Assembly (NCBI GenBank): GCA_964626565.1
Contig: CAZVFX010000012.1
Location: 1-64,000 of the forward strand
Reading direction: 5' to 3'
DNA: 64,000 nucleotides
DNA from: CAZVFX01 sp964626565
GTDB taxonomy: Bacteria > Myxococcota_A > UBA9042 > CAIXZC01
Shown piece after piece: positions 16,240 through 24,906 of this stretch. The notes below the pieces were generated by a model. That model was not told the DNA's origin and searched no databases. It worked only from the letters and a program-made list of their open reading frames with translations. Made by a program: the position numbers and the translations under genes. The first letter of the stretch is position 1; each line of letters opens with the position of its first letter.

Positions 16240-16987
16240 GGGCGCCTCCATCCAGTCCGACCCCGGTAACAAGCTGAGCGTAGTGGACAATGCGGGGGGA
16301 ATGGCCGTCAGCACCCGCGCCTGCGCCGGCCGCGACGCCCCGCAACTGCAGAATGCAGCCTGCGTCGGCCAGGGCGATGTAGTCGGGCCGGACGGAAGCC
16401 GCGGAATCAAGTCGATCCCGGGCCATGGCGATGGACAACTCGGGCAGTTTTGCGGAGAAGACCCCGCCGAAACCGCAGCAGCGAGCGGCCTGTTCGTGCT
16501 CCACGACTTCCAAACCTTCGACCCTTCCCAGAAGCTCATTGAGCGCGCCGTTGGCGACGGAATGCCGCAAGTGATGGCAGGAGTGGTGGACCACGGCCCG
16601 GGCCTGTAGTTTCGCGTCGATCGCGGCGATCAACCCTTCCCGGTGGAGAAACTCCGACAGCTCGAAGACCCGGTCCTTCAGCCCGCGCCAGCGTTTCAAA
16701 TCTGCGGCTGACAGATCCATTGTGCCGTAGAAATCGCGCACCATTGCGACGCAGGATCCCGAGGGCGCCACGACTATGCCGGGTTGCGAAAGAACCTTCA
16801 GCACTTTCCTGGCCATGGACTCGGCCAGGTCCGGATGCCCCGCATTGTACGCGGGCTGCCCGCAGCAGGTCTGGCGGCCGTCGAACCTGACCTTCACACC
16901 GGCCATCTCCAGAAGCCGAACTGAGGCGACACCAATGTCCGGAAGGAAGCGGTCGACGAGGCAAGGGATGAAAAGGGTCACCTTCAT
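16229..16987 (-). CDS. lutA: CCG-domain protein, LutA type
   Basis: A 252-aa protein with two cysteine-rich (CCG) domains. The first ends in RQTCCGQPAYNAG, the second has HHSCHHLRH followed by ARCCGFGGVFS. Such paired domains bind an unusual iron-sulfur cluster in LutA, GlpC and heterodisulfide reductase HdrB. With the LutB- and LutC-type genes downstream it forms a lactate oxidation module and is the first gene of a five-gene operon (16987 to 12907). The C-terminal tail is Gly/Ala-rich and has no clear role. Confidence 0.9.
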   Translation of the reverse strand: MKVTLFIPCLVDRFLPDIGVASVRLLEMAGVKVRFDGRQTCCGQPAYNAGHPDLAESMARKVLKVLSQPGIVVAPSGSCVAMVRDFYGTMDLSAADLKRWRGLKDRVFELSEFLHREGLIAAIDAKLQARAVVHHSCHHLRHSVANGALNELLGRVEGLEVVEHEQAARCCGFGGVFSAKLPELSIAMARDRLDSAASVRPDYIALADAGCILQLRGVAAGAGAGADGHSPRIVHYAQLVTGVGLDGGAHAS

Positions 16988-17034
16988 GGCAACAAGAGTC
17001 TAGACCAGATGCGTTCTTTATGGCAAGAATAACT

Positions 17035-17084
17035 ACGGCAGGAGGTAGCAAAGTAAAGGCAGTAGGCGGTAGGGACTGCCGAAG
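17035..17084. repeat. Dispersed GGCAGGNGGTAG-type intergenic repeat, copy 1
   Basis: In the divergent gap before the thioredoxin-lipoprotein gene there is ACGGCAGGAGGTAGCAAA, then GGCAGTAGGCGGTAGGGAC. A closely similar block, in the same order and spacing, is at 61723-61784. Further AGGCAAGAACAGGGAACGAG purine-rich sequence follows. It looks like a small non-coding dispersed repeat. Confidence 0.6.
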
Positions 17085-17123
17085 TCGAAAGACAGAAGGC
17101 AAGAACAGGGAACGAGGAGTCGA

Positions 17124-18344
17124 ATGAGGAAGGCTGGGGCCGCCACAATGGGGCTGTCCGTAATGACAATAATGCTGCTGTCAGGTTGCCCGTCGCAGAC
17201 GGTGGCGCCTGCGGGTCCCGTGCCGAAAGCAGTCTCAAAAGTGGTGGCGAAGCCGGAGCAGAAACCAAAACCGGGCAAGGTCAAGTTTGATTTCGAAAGC
17301 GTCAAGTTGCCGGAGGAGATTGGGTACGACAGCGGCTTCGCAAAGCTCACTTACCCGCAGGCGGTAGTGCTGTCTCAAGAGCGGGGGTTGCACCTCTTCC
17401 TGTACTTCCAGACAAAATACTGCGGCCCCTGCAAAGAGCTTGACCGCAAGGTATTTCCCTCCGAGGAATTCCAGAGTTTCGCACGCAGCATCGTGAGTTT
17501 GAATGTGGACGCCAGGTCGCCGGAAGGCGAGCCGGTGGCGAAGCATTACGACGTGTCGTCGTATCCGACCATGATCGTCTGCGAGCCGGGGGGAGAAGAG
17601 ATCGAGCGTTTCTTCGGTTTCCGAGCCACCGATGAGTTTGTAGGCAAGATCAAGGACTATATGGAGCATCGGCACACCGCCAGCCATTACAAGGAGCTGG
17701 CTGAAGCCGCCCCGGACGACCTGGGGTTGCAATTCACCGCGGGAAGGGAGCTCGCGGTGCGCCAGCGTGGAGAAGAGGCGATACCGTTCCTCCAGCGGGT
17801 CATCGAGAAGGGCGAGGGGGTAGAGATTCCCGGACAGAAGCCGGGGGCCGTGCCCCGGGCCACCCTGTTGTTGGCCCGCACGGTCTACCTCGATCAGTTG
17901 CACGCTCGCGACAAGGCGTTACCGTTGCTCGAGCAATTGGCCGACCGATACCCCGGCAGCTACCACGGCGAGGAAGCGATCTACATGATGGCCCGGATCT
18001 ATGTCGAGACGAAGGAGATGGACAAGGCGAAAGATGCGCTTCTCAACCGATTGACCATCCCGGGCGATCAGGCGATCCACTATTTTCGGTTCGGCTCCTT
18101 CTGTTTGCGATACAGAGTCTTCGCTGATGAGGGGATCACCAAACTGAAGGAAGGGGTGGAGAAGCACCCGAAAGCAGCCTATTTGTGGAAAACGCTTGCC
18201 GACCTCCACTTCATGGCTCGCGCATTTGACGAAGCCGTGGATGCCATGACCAGGGCCGTGGCAGCGGACCCCAAATCCCAAGCCTATCCGCGACTGTTGG
18301 AAACGTACACCAGGGCCAGGGACAAAATGCAGGAGAAAGAATGA
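17124..18344 (+). CDS. Thioredoxin-fold lipoprotein with TPR-like region
   Basis: A 406-aa lipoprotein (MRKAGAATMGLSVMTIMLLS then GC, lipid Cys ~22). After a Pro/Lys linker, residues ~75-185 form a thioredoxin-like domain with FQTKYCGPCKELD (CGPC active site) and the cis-Pro segment SSYPTMIV. From ~190 to the end there are helical repeats of TPR type (EEAIYMMARIYVETKEMDKA, KAAYLWKTLADLHFMARAFD). It probably reduces or isomerises disulfides outside the cytoplasm; the TPR part would bind a partner. A GAGGAG ribosome site precedes the ATG. Its TGA overlaps the ATG of the next gene, so the two are translationally coupled. Confidence 0.8.
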   Translation: MRKAGAATMGLSVMTIMLLSGCPSQTVAPAGPVPKAVSKVVAKPEQKPKPGKVKFDFESVKLPEEIGYDSGFAKLTYPQAVVLSQERGLHLFLYFQTKYCGPCKELDRKVFPSEEFQSFARSIVSLNVDARSPEGEPVAKHYDVSSYPTMIVCEPGGEEIERFFGFRATDEFVGKIKDYMEHRHTASHYKELAEAAPDDLGLQFTAGRELAVRQRGEEAIPFLQRVIEKGEGVEIPGQKPGAVPRATLLLARTVYLDQLHARDKALPLLEQLADRYPGSYHGEEAIYMMARIYVETKEMDKAKDALLNRLTIPGDQAIHYFRFGSFCLRYRVFADEGITKLKEGVEKHPKAAYLWKTLADLHFMARAFDEAVDAMTRAVAADPKSQAYPRLLETYTRARDKMQEKE

Positions 18345-20041
18345 GTTCCAAGGAGCAGTTGCCCTCTACGCGCGTGCTCATTGGTGAACTGGTTGAGCGT
18401 GAACGGCCCCGCGGAGGCATGGCTGTGCTCAACGCGATCCTGGACTGTGACAATGCCGGCGAGATGATCCAGTCTCTGGAGGCGGAAGAGCTGCACTCCC
18501 TGGTCATGGAGGTCGGGAAAGCGGATAGCGCGGAGTTGATTCGTTACGCATCGGAGGAACAGTTTCAGGGGCTCATGGACCTGGACAACTGGGTAGGTTC
18601 CGAATTCCACCCGGAGCGCCTCGAGGGGCTCATGGGGTTGGCTGCCTCAGCCAGCGATGACACTGCGCGCCGGCTCTTTGCGTCCATGGACGCGGAAACA
18701 GTGGGCTTGTACATAATGAGCCGGTCCACGATTCACCGGCGGTCCTTTGATCCGGACGAAGAAGTGCCCGACGTGCAAGACGGGGAAGTGCTCGCCACCC
18801 CGGACGATCTTTTTCGCATTGAAATGCCCCACGGGTCGCCCCATTTCGCGGCGGTGAAGTTCTTCATAGACGCGCTCTACGATTGGGACCGCGAGGAAGC
18901 GGTGTCCCTGCTCAAGACCATCGTATTCGAGGAGCCAGATGTTCTCGGGGAGGAGGCGGTGCGTTTCCGCAACGCCCGGGTGCAGGCGATGGGGTTCCCA
19001 TCCTACGACCAGACGAGAGACATATTCCGTTACGTAAATCCGGTGCAACTGAAATCGAGGATCGAGAGCAAGTTGGCAAGGCTGGCACCAGTGGACACGG
19101 GCCAGGAGACGTTGCTGCCCGCGCTGTTGGACTTCGACGAGCGGCAGCCCCCGTTCCTGGGGTCTGTGCTGGCGTCCGTGGAAGACGAAGCGGTACGCCG
19201 CCGGGTGTCGGAAGCAGTGATCTTCCTTGCCAACGCAGTGATCGTAGACATGTCGGGAGGGGACCTCGGGGATGTGTCAGGTCGGGAGCGTGGGATTATT
19301 CGAGCGCTGGCTTTTCTGAGTCTGGGACTCGAATACGTGGCCGAGGGGGACCCGGCAGTGGGCCAGGTGATCATCGCGAAGGTGTGGCCCAAGACTCTGT
19401 TCCGCATCGGGCACTCCCTATGCCTCCAACTCAGGCAGCGCGCGACACGGCTGCTTTCCTCCAGCGGGCGGGACCACGGCTTCATGCTTTTCGACCCACC
19501 GCTGGACGACGTCATCAGAGGGGCCGCTGCGACCACGCCGCAGTACTTTGTGGGGCTGGACGACGAGGGGAGCCAGGAGTTCCGTGATTTCCGCACTCTG
19601 AGGGATGTAAGCCGCTCCCGCACCGTAGTTGATCAGGCGGAAGGAGTGGTGCGCCTCGTGGAGGAGAACCTTAATCTCTCTTTCGAGGAATTGGCCAGGG
19701 TGGTTTATGACGACCTGAAACCGATGGTGACCCACACTACACTCATGTCCACCGCGCTGGTCAACGCGCTGCTGGGAGGTGAGAGGCTGCTCGAGCCCGT
19801 GCCTCTGAACCAGATTAGCGAAGTGATAGACCTGGTTCTGACGGAGGGCGAAGAAGGGGACCGCACCATAAACCCGCTGCTTCACAAGGCCATAGAGCGT
19901 TTCCTCGCCGCGGAAAAAGACAAGTTCGCCGCGGCCCTGTTCGACCTGTCGCTACGCAAGTTGGAGAGCGTGTTTCTCAGACTCCCGAAAGGCACCACTC
20001 CCGACCGGAAGTTCCTGTCCGGGGCAATACTGATCAAATAG
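18341..20041 (+). CDS. DUF6178-like helical protein
   Basis: A 566-aa soluble, mostly helical protein with no signal peptide. The N-terminal ~120 residues contain alpha-helical repeats such as EEL..LVMEVGKADSAELI and SEEQFQGLMDLDNW, reminiscent of the MgtE N-terminal superhelix. The overall pattern resembles the DUF6178 family that I associate with Deltaproteobacteria; this is recalled by eye. It overlaps the thioredoxin-lipoprotein gene by 4 bp. Function unknown. Confidence 0.6.
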   Translation: MSSKEQLPSTRVLIGELVERERPRGGMAVLNAILDCDNAGEMIQSLEAEELHSLVMEVGKADSAELIRYASEEQFQGLMDLDNWVGSEFHPERLEGLMGLAASASDDTARRLFASMDAETVGLYIMSRSTIHRRSFDPDEEVPDVQDGEVLATPDDLFRIEMPHGSPHFAAVKFFIDALYDWDREEAVSLLKTIVFEEPDVLGEEAVRFRNARVQAMGFPSYDQTRDIFRYVNPVQLKSRIESKLARLAPVDTGQETLLPALLDFDERQPPFLGSVLASVEDEAVRRRVSEAVIFLANAVIVDMSGGDLGDVSGRERGIIRALAFLSLGLEYVAEGDPAVGQVIIAKVWPKTLFRIGHSLCLQLRQRATRLLSSSGRDHGFMLFDPPLDDVIRGAAATTPQYFVGLDDEGSQEFRDFRTLRDVSRSRTVVDQAEGVVRLVEENLNLSFEELARVVYDDLKPMVTHTTLMSTALVNALLGGERLLEPVPLNQISEVIDLVLTEGEEGDRTINPLLHKAIERFLAAEKDKFAAALFDLSLRKLESVFLRLPKGTTPDRKFLSGAILIK

Positions 20042-20048
20042 AGGCCGT

Positions 20049-20090
20049 CAGCCGTTAACGATCAGGCGTTAACAGTCAACCGTTAGCAGC
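20049..20090. repeat. Three imperfect 14-bp direct repeats
   Basis: CAGCCGTTAACGAT, CAGGCGTTAACAGT and CAACCGTTAGCAGC follow each other without gaps in the convergent intergenic region. They share the core CGTTA(A/G)C. No coding role is seen. Confidence 0.65.
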
Positions 20091-20091
20091 G

Positions 20092-20126
20092 AATTGAAAA
20101 TTGGGAATTGATAATTGAGAATTGCC
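20092..20126. repeat. Heptameric AATTGNN tandem array, copy 1
   Basis: AATTG occurs at 20092, 20099, 20106, 20113 and 20120, exactly every 7 bp, and the array ends AATTGCC. An array with the same period, copy number and end is found at 62373-62407. Both are near gene boundaries. Confidence 0.75.
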
Positions 20127-20151
20127 AGGCGGCGAATCGAAGGACCGTCGC

Positions 20152-20763
20152 CTACTTATGGTGCGAGCACTTGTGCCCTTCTTTCTTGTCGTGCTTGTGC
20201 TTGCAGTCGCCTTTGCAGTCGCCCTTGCAGTCGCAACCCTTCTTCTTGCAGTCGCCTTTGCAGTCGCCCTTGCAGTCGCAACCTTCCTTCTTCTTGCAGT
20301 CGCAACCTTCCTTCTTCTTGCAGTCGCCTTTGCACTCGCCCTTGCAGCCGCAGCCGCCGTCTTTGTGCGCGGCCATCTTGGCTTCCCACTTTTCCTTGAA
20401 AGTTTTCAGCGTTTCCGCGTCGGCTTTCACGGTGACGATGAGGCCCTTTTCGGTCTTGGCAAACTCGGTTGCCAGGCCTTTGATGTCGAAGGGGCAGACT
20501 TTGCCTTTCTTCTTGCACTTGCACGTGCCTTCCTGGCAGCCCTTGACTTTGGCGATAATCTTGTCCGCGAAGGCCGCAATTTCTTCGGCCGTGCCCTTCA
20601 ACTCGAACGTAAGGGTAAGTCCGCCTTCAATGTCAGCCAGCACTTTGGTGGCCTTGCCGGACTTGAACGCGCATCCGCCTTTGCCTTCCTTGTCGCAAGC
20701 GTAGGCGTTGGATGCGAACACAAATGCCAGGGTAATCGCGAGGGTAAAGATGGTCCTTCTCAT
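20152..20763 (-). CDS. Exported Cys/Lys-rich, metallothionein-like repeat protein
   Basis: A 203-aa protein with a signal peptide (MRRTIFTLAITLAFVFASNAYA-CD) and an AGGAGG ribosome site. Residues ~35-65 and ~100-130 look like two related alpha/beta segments (LTLTFELKGTAEEIAAFADK and LIVTVKADAETLKTFKEKW). From ~135 the chain becomes a Cys/Lys/Gly/Asp repeat region with units such as CDCKGDCKGDCKKKEG and a His-ending tail (HKCSHHK). Such dense CxC and CxxxC spacing suits binding of soft metals or a flexible disulfide network in the envelope. This is inferred from composition; no known family is claimed. Confidence 0.75.
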   Translation of the reverse strand: MRRTIFTLAITLAFVFASNAYACDKEGKGGCAFKSGKATKVLADIEGGLTLTFELKGTAEEIAAFADKIIAKVKGCQEGTCKCKKKGKVCPFDIKGLATEFAKTEKGLIVTVKADAETLKTFKEKWEAKMAAHKDGGCGCKGECKGDCKKKEGCDCKKKEGCDCKGDCKGDCKKKGCDCKGDCKGDCKHKHDKKEGHKCSHHK

Positions 20764-20799
20764 TGTCTTCCTCCTGATGGGATATCAAAATCTTCAGAG

Positions 20800-20827
20800 A
20801 TTCTACCCAAATTCTACGACTGTTCAA
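20800..20827 (-). promoter_or_regulatory. Sigma-70-like promoter for the Cys/Lys-rich gene
   Basis: On the minus strand: TTGAAC (20827-20822), a 16-bp spacer, then TAGAAT (20805-20800), five of six matches at -10. The start would be near 20793, giving a leader of about 30 nt with AGGAGG before the ATG at 20763. Confidence 0.55.
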
Positions 20828-20848
20828 GGAAAAGCTTGTGAACGCCTG

Positions 20849-23047
20849 CTATGACTCCACTTTAAGCGTATTTGCGCGCACAGTGGCCATGTTGTCCCGG
20901 AACTTGACCACCACAAATTTATCCTTCCCCCCGCCTACCACGGCCAGCACCTTGCCGCGCCCGTGCTCGGGATGGACGACAAAGCTACCCGCCAGGTCTG
21001 CGGTGACCTGTGCTGGCTTCACTGTGGTGCGCCGCCGGGGCGCCTTGCGATAGGGGAGTCCGCCCTTCCCCGCCCCTCCCGAAGCCGACGCCTGGGCGAA
21101 GCTACGCCGGCTGTAACTTCCGACCTCATCGAGAAGCTCACTGTCTATCTCGGTTACAAACCGGGACAGATCCGGACGGCTGGTTTCTCCGAACCGCAGC
21201 CGGGTCCGGGCGTTGGTGATTACCACCCTCCGGCGGGCCCGGGTCAAGGCCACATAGAAGAGCCTGCGCTCCTCCTCGAGCTCCCAATCCTCACTGTGGT
21301 TGGCATGGGGGAAAAGCCGCTCCTCCATGCCCGTCACGAAGACTACGTCGAACTCCAGCCCCTTGGCCGCGTGCACCGTCATGAGAGGCACTCGGTCGTA
21401 CTCGTCGTTCCACAGGTCGATGTCGGTTATCAATGCCACCTGCTCGAGGTAGCCTTGCAAGGATGGAGACTCCTCTCTTTCCTCAAATTCCTTGATAGCC
21501 GAGACGAGCTGGTCGAGGTTCTCCAACCTGCTTTCCGCCTCCACCGAATCCAATCCTTCGAGCCGGGCGAGGTAGCCTGAGTCCTGGAGCAGATGCACCT
21601 GCAGGTCCGCAATGGACATCAACTCCACCTGCTGCCGCCAGCCTTCGACCCGGGAGATGAACGCGCCGATAGTGCGTTGCCACTTTTCCGGCTCGTCCAA
21701 CTCCAACAGGGTAAGTCCGGCCTCGTACAAGGAGGAGCCACGCTCGAATGCCACCATGGCCAGTCGATCGAGGGCTCCCTTGCCGATGCCCCGGGGCGGG
21801 TTGTTGACGATCCTCGTGAAACTCACGTCGTCGCGGGGGTTGTACAACACCCTGAGGTAGCCCAGTGCGTCCTTAACCTCGGCCCGTTCGTAGAACCTCA
21901 TGCCGCCAACTACCACGTGGGGAACCTGCTCGGCGGCAAAACGCTCCTCGAACGAGCGTGATTGGGCGTTGGTGCGGTAGAACACCGCCATGTTCCGGTA
22001 CGGGGTGGCCTCTTCCGAGTAGAGGCTCTTGACCAGTTGGGACACCCGAGCAGCCTCGTCCCCCTCGGAATCGGCCGTGATAAGAAGCAGCCTTTCTCCT
22101 CCCGACTCGTTGGTCCACAACTTCTTGTCCCGCCGGCGTGAGTTGTTACGGATGACCGAGTGGGCCGCGTCCAGGATGACCGGGGTAGACCGGTAGTTCT
22201 GCTCCATGCGCAGCACCCGGGCGCCGGGAAACGCCTTCTCGAAGTCCAGCATGTTCTCCACCCTCGCCCCTCGCCAGCCGTAGATGGACTGGTCGTCGTC
22301 GCCGACGGCGCAGATGCGAAGATGGGGACCGACGAGGTGGCGCAGAAGGTCGAGTTGCATGCGGTTGGTGTCCTGCATTTCATCCACCAGCACGTACTGG
22401 TATCGCTCATGATAGGAGCGCCGCACATCCTCGTTTTCCCGCAGCACTTGCAGCATGCGGGCCAACAGGTCGGTGAAGTCCATGGCATTGAGCGCCACCT
22501 TCTTTTCCTCGTATTTCTTGAATGCCCGCAGGGCAATGGGGCGCCAGGCCGAGCTGCCGTCGGCCTCTCCGGCCCACGCATCCATGTTTGTGCCACGGCT
22601 GCGCAGCGAGTCGTACACCGAGGCGAGGAGCCGGTAGGCGAACTTTTTGCGGTCGAGGTCCAGTTCGTTGACCACCTGCCTGAACAGTACGCGGGTATCG
22701 TCTGCGTCGTAGATGATGAAAGAGTTGGTATAGCCGATAAGCTCTGCGTGCCGCCGCAACAACCTCGCACAGATGGAGTGAAATGTCCCCATGGAGAGGC
22801 CTTCGGCCGGGGGACCGACCAGGCGCCGGAGACGGCCCCGCATTTCGCCGGCGGCCTTGTTGGTAAAGGTGACCGACAGCACTGAATGCGGGCGATAGCC
22901 TTCAACTTTCAGCAGGTGGGCGACCTTGTGAGTCACGGCCCGGGTCTTGCCGCTCCCGGCGCCGGCCAGCACCAGCACCGGCCCGTCGCTGTACGTGACC
23001 ACTTCACGCTGGACATCGTTTAGAGAGGCAAGAAGGTCGTCCTGCAC
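20849..23047 (-). CDS. pcrA: UvrD/PcrA-type DNA helicase
   Basis: A 732-aa superfamily-1 3'-5' helicase acting in DNA repair and replication restart. Motifs in order: Q-motif LNDVQREVV (residues ~8-16), Walker A AGAGSGKT (~28-35), TFTNKAAGEMR (Ia), VDEMQDTNRMQ (II), GDDDQSIYGWRGA (III), LEQNYRS-like MEQNYRSTP (IV), TVHAAKGLEFDVVFVTG (V) and VALTRARRRV (VI). The C-terminus has a Tudor-like basic tail (VVHPEHGRGKVLAV). The start is GTG at 23047, three bases after the glmS stop, so it is probably cotranscribed with glmU and glmS. UvrD and PcrA cannot be separated with certainty. Confidence 0.92.
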   Translation of the reverse strand: MQDDLLASLNDVQREVVTYSDGPVLVLAGAGSGKTRAVTHKVAHLLKVEGYRPHSVLSVTFTNKAAGEMRGRLRRLVGPPAEGLSMGTFHSICARLLRRHAELIGYTNSFIIYDADDTRVLFRQVVNELDLDRKKFAYRLLASVYDSLRSRGTNMDAWAGEADGSSAWRPIALRAFKKYEEKKVALNAMDFTDLLARMLQVLRENEDVRRSYHERYQYVLVDEMQDTNRMQLDLLRHLVGPHLRICAVGDDDQSIYGWRGARVENMLDFEKAFPGARVLRMEQNYRSTPVILDAAHSVIRNNSRRRDKKLWTNESGGERLLLITADSEGDEAARVSQLVKSLYSEEATPYRNMAVFYRTNAQSRSFEERFAAEQVPHVVVGGMRFYERAEVKDALGYLRVLYNPRDDVSFTRIVNNPPRGIGKGALDRLAMVAFERGSSLYEAGLTLLELDEPEKWQRTIGAFISRVEGWRQQVELMSIADLQVHLLQDSGYLARLEGLDSVEAESRLENLDQLVSAIKEFEEREESPSLQGYLEQVALITDIDLWNDEYDRVPLMTVHAAKGLEFDVVFVTGMEERLFPHANHSEDWELEEERRLFYVALTRARRRVVITNARTRLRFGETSRPDLSRFVTEIDSELLDEVGSYSRRSFAQASASGGAGKGGLPYRKAPRRRTTVKPAQVTADLAGSFVVHPEHGRGKVLAVVGGGKDKFVVVKFRDNMATVRANTLKVES

Positions 23048-23050
23048 CGG

Positions 23051-24883
23051 CTACTCCACGGTCACGCTCTTGGCGAGGTTCCTGGGTTGGTCCACGTCGG
23101 TACCTTTCAGATCGGCAACGTAATAGGCGAACAGTTGCAGCGGAAGGATGCTGAGAAACGGGTGCACCGCGGTTGAACACTGGGGGATGAAAAAGACGTC
23201 GTCGGCAAGTTCCACTACCCTGCTCTCACCTTCGGTAACAACCGCGATAACCGGTCCTCCCCGGCTCTTGATCTCTTCGATGTTGGAGACGGTCTTTTCA
23301 TAGCTGGCGCCCATGGGGACGATGAAGAGGCTCGGCACCGCGTCGTCGATGAGCGCGATGGGCCCATGCTTCATTTCCCCGGCAGGATAACCTTCTGCAT
23401 GAATATACGACAACTCCTTTAGCTTCAACGCCCCTTCCAGCGCCATGGGGTGGGCCAACCCCCTTCCCAGGTAGAGCATGCTGCGGGCTTTCATGTACTT
23501 GCGGGCAACTTTCTGCACGTACGGAGCGCTGGCCAGCACTTTCTCCATCTGCACCGGCAGTTCAGCCACCTCTTCCAGCATCTTGAGCACAGTTGCTTTG
23601 TCGATCTTCCCTACCGCCTGGGCCAGCCACACCGCCAGCAGATAGAAGACTGCCATCTGGCAGGTGAAAGCCTTGGTGGACGCGACCCCGATTTCCGGGC
23701 CCGCATGAGTATAGATGGTGGCGTCGGAAATCCTGGGCAGGCTGGAGTCAACGGCATTACAGATGGTAACCAGGGTCGCACCTTTTCGCTGCGCTTCCTT
23801 GGCCGCGGCCAGGGTATCGGCAGTCTCTCCCGACTGCGTGACTGCGACGACAAGCTGCTTTTCGCTGACCAGCGGGTTGCGATAGCGAAACTCGCTGGCG
23901 ACTTCTACATCGCACGGCAAACGTGCGAACTCTTCGATCAGGGATTTTCCCACAAGGCCGGCGTGATACGAAGTGCCGCACGCGATGATGCACACCCGCT
24001 CCCAAGTCGGAGCACCCTCTCGAAGGTCTTCCAACTCCTCGAACAACACCTCCCCTTCCGACAGCCCGAGCCGAGGCCCGAGTGTGTCGGAGACCGCACG
24101 GGGCTGCTCATGGGTCTCCTTGAGCATGAAATGCTTGTAGCCCCCTTTCTCCGCCATGGCCGGTGTCCAGGAGACGTGCTTGGCCTGCCGTTTCACGGGC
24201 CGGCGGTCTGCCAGTTTGAACACTTCGGCACCGGCAGGAGTTACTGCAGCTATCTCGTCGTCTTCGAGAAAGATGAAGTCCCGTGTGAGACTCAACAGCG
24301 CAGGAACATCGGACGCAACGTAGTTTTCGCCCTCCCCGAGGCCCAACACCAGTGGAGACATGCGACGTGCGGCCACGATGGTATCCGGGTAGTCCCGGTG
24401 CATGACTGCGATGGCGAAGGAGCCGTGGAGTGCGGACAGCGCGGTTCTGACCGCGTCCACCAGGTTGTCATGTGCCCCGGCTGCCTGCTGCACCAGGTGC
24501 GCGATAATTTCGCTGTCGGTTTCCGATCCGAACTTATGGCCTTTCCGGATCAGCTCACTTTTGATGCGGCTATAGTTCTCAATGATGCCGTTGTGAACCA
24601 CCACCGTGTCCTTGAACCGGTGAGGATGTGCGTTCTCTTCGCTGGGCCGGCCGTGAGTTGCCCAACGGGTGTGGCCGATACCGACGTCGCCGGGGAGCGA
24701 GCGATCCTTCATCATGCCCGCCAGGATCTTCAGTTTGCCCTCAGCTCTGATCATGTGGAATTCATTTTCGTGGAGGGTGGCGATTCCTGCCGAGTCATAA
24801 CCCCGGTATTCCAGACGTTTCAGGCCGTCCAGAAGAACGTCTGCACAATCCGATGTTCCGGCCAAACCAACAATTCCGCACAT
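23051..24883 (-). CDS. glmS: Glutamine-fructose-6-phosphate aminotransferase
   Basis: A 610-aa enzyme that makes glucosamine-6-phosphate from fructose-6-phosphate and glutamine, the entry step to peptidoglycan and LPS amino sugars. The glutaminase nucleophile Cys2 is in MCGIVG; GHTRWATHGRPS and VVHNGIIENY follow. The isomerase half has two SIS domains (ACGTSYHAG, TQSGETADTLAA, EIGVASTKAFTCQ) and the C-terminal PRNLAKSVTVE. Length matches the family. It sits 23 bases after glmU. I see no glmS ribozyme in that gap, which is too short to hold one. Confidence 0.96.
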   Translation of the reverse strand: MCGIVGLAGTSDCADVLLDGLKRLEYRGYDSAGIATLHENEFHMIRAEGKLKILAGMMKDRSLPGDVGIGHTRWATHGRPSEENAHPHRFKDTVVVHNGIIENYSRIKSELIRKGHKFGSETDSEIIAHLVQQAAGAHDNLVDAVRTALSALHGSFAIAVMHRDYPDTIVAARRMSPLVLGLGEGENYVASDVPALLSLTRDFIFLEDDEIAAVTPAGAEVFKLADRRPVKRQAKHVSWTPAMAEKGGYKHFMLKETHEQPRAVSDTLGPRLGLSEGEVLFEELEDLREGAPTWERVCIIACGTSYHAGLVGKSLIEEFARLPCDVEVASEFRYRNPLVSEKQLVVAVTQSGETADTLAAAKEAQRKGATLVTICNAVDSSLPRISDATIYTHAGPEIGVASTKAFTCQMAVFYLLAVWLAQAVGKIDKATVLKMLEEVAELPVQMEKVLASAPYVQKVARKYMKARSMLYLGRGLAHPMALEGALKLKELSYIHAEGYPAGEMKHGPIALIDDAVPSLFIVPMGASYEKTVSNIEEIKSRGGPVIAVVTEGESRVVELADDVFFIPQCSTAVHPFLSILPLQLFAYYVADLKGTDVDQPRNLAKSVTVE

Positions 24884-24906
24884 GAGTACGACCTCCCGAC
24901 GACTGA

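Noticed and set aside
16252..16539. Extended N-terminus of the LutB-type protein
   Set aside because: The extra 96-100 residues lie wholly inside the LutA-type gene in another frame; GGAGG before ATG 16239 decides the start.
24884..24906. glmS ribozyme before glmS
   Set aside because: The gap to glmU is only 23 bp, too short for the ribozyme, and glmS appears to be translated from the glmU mRNA.
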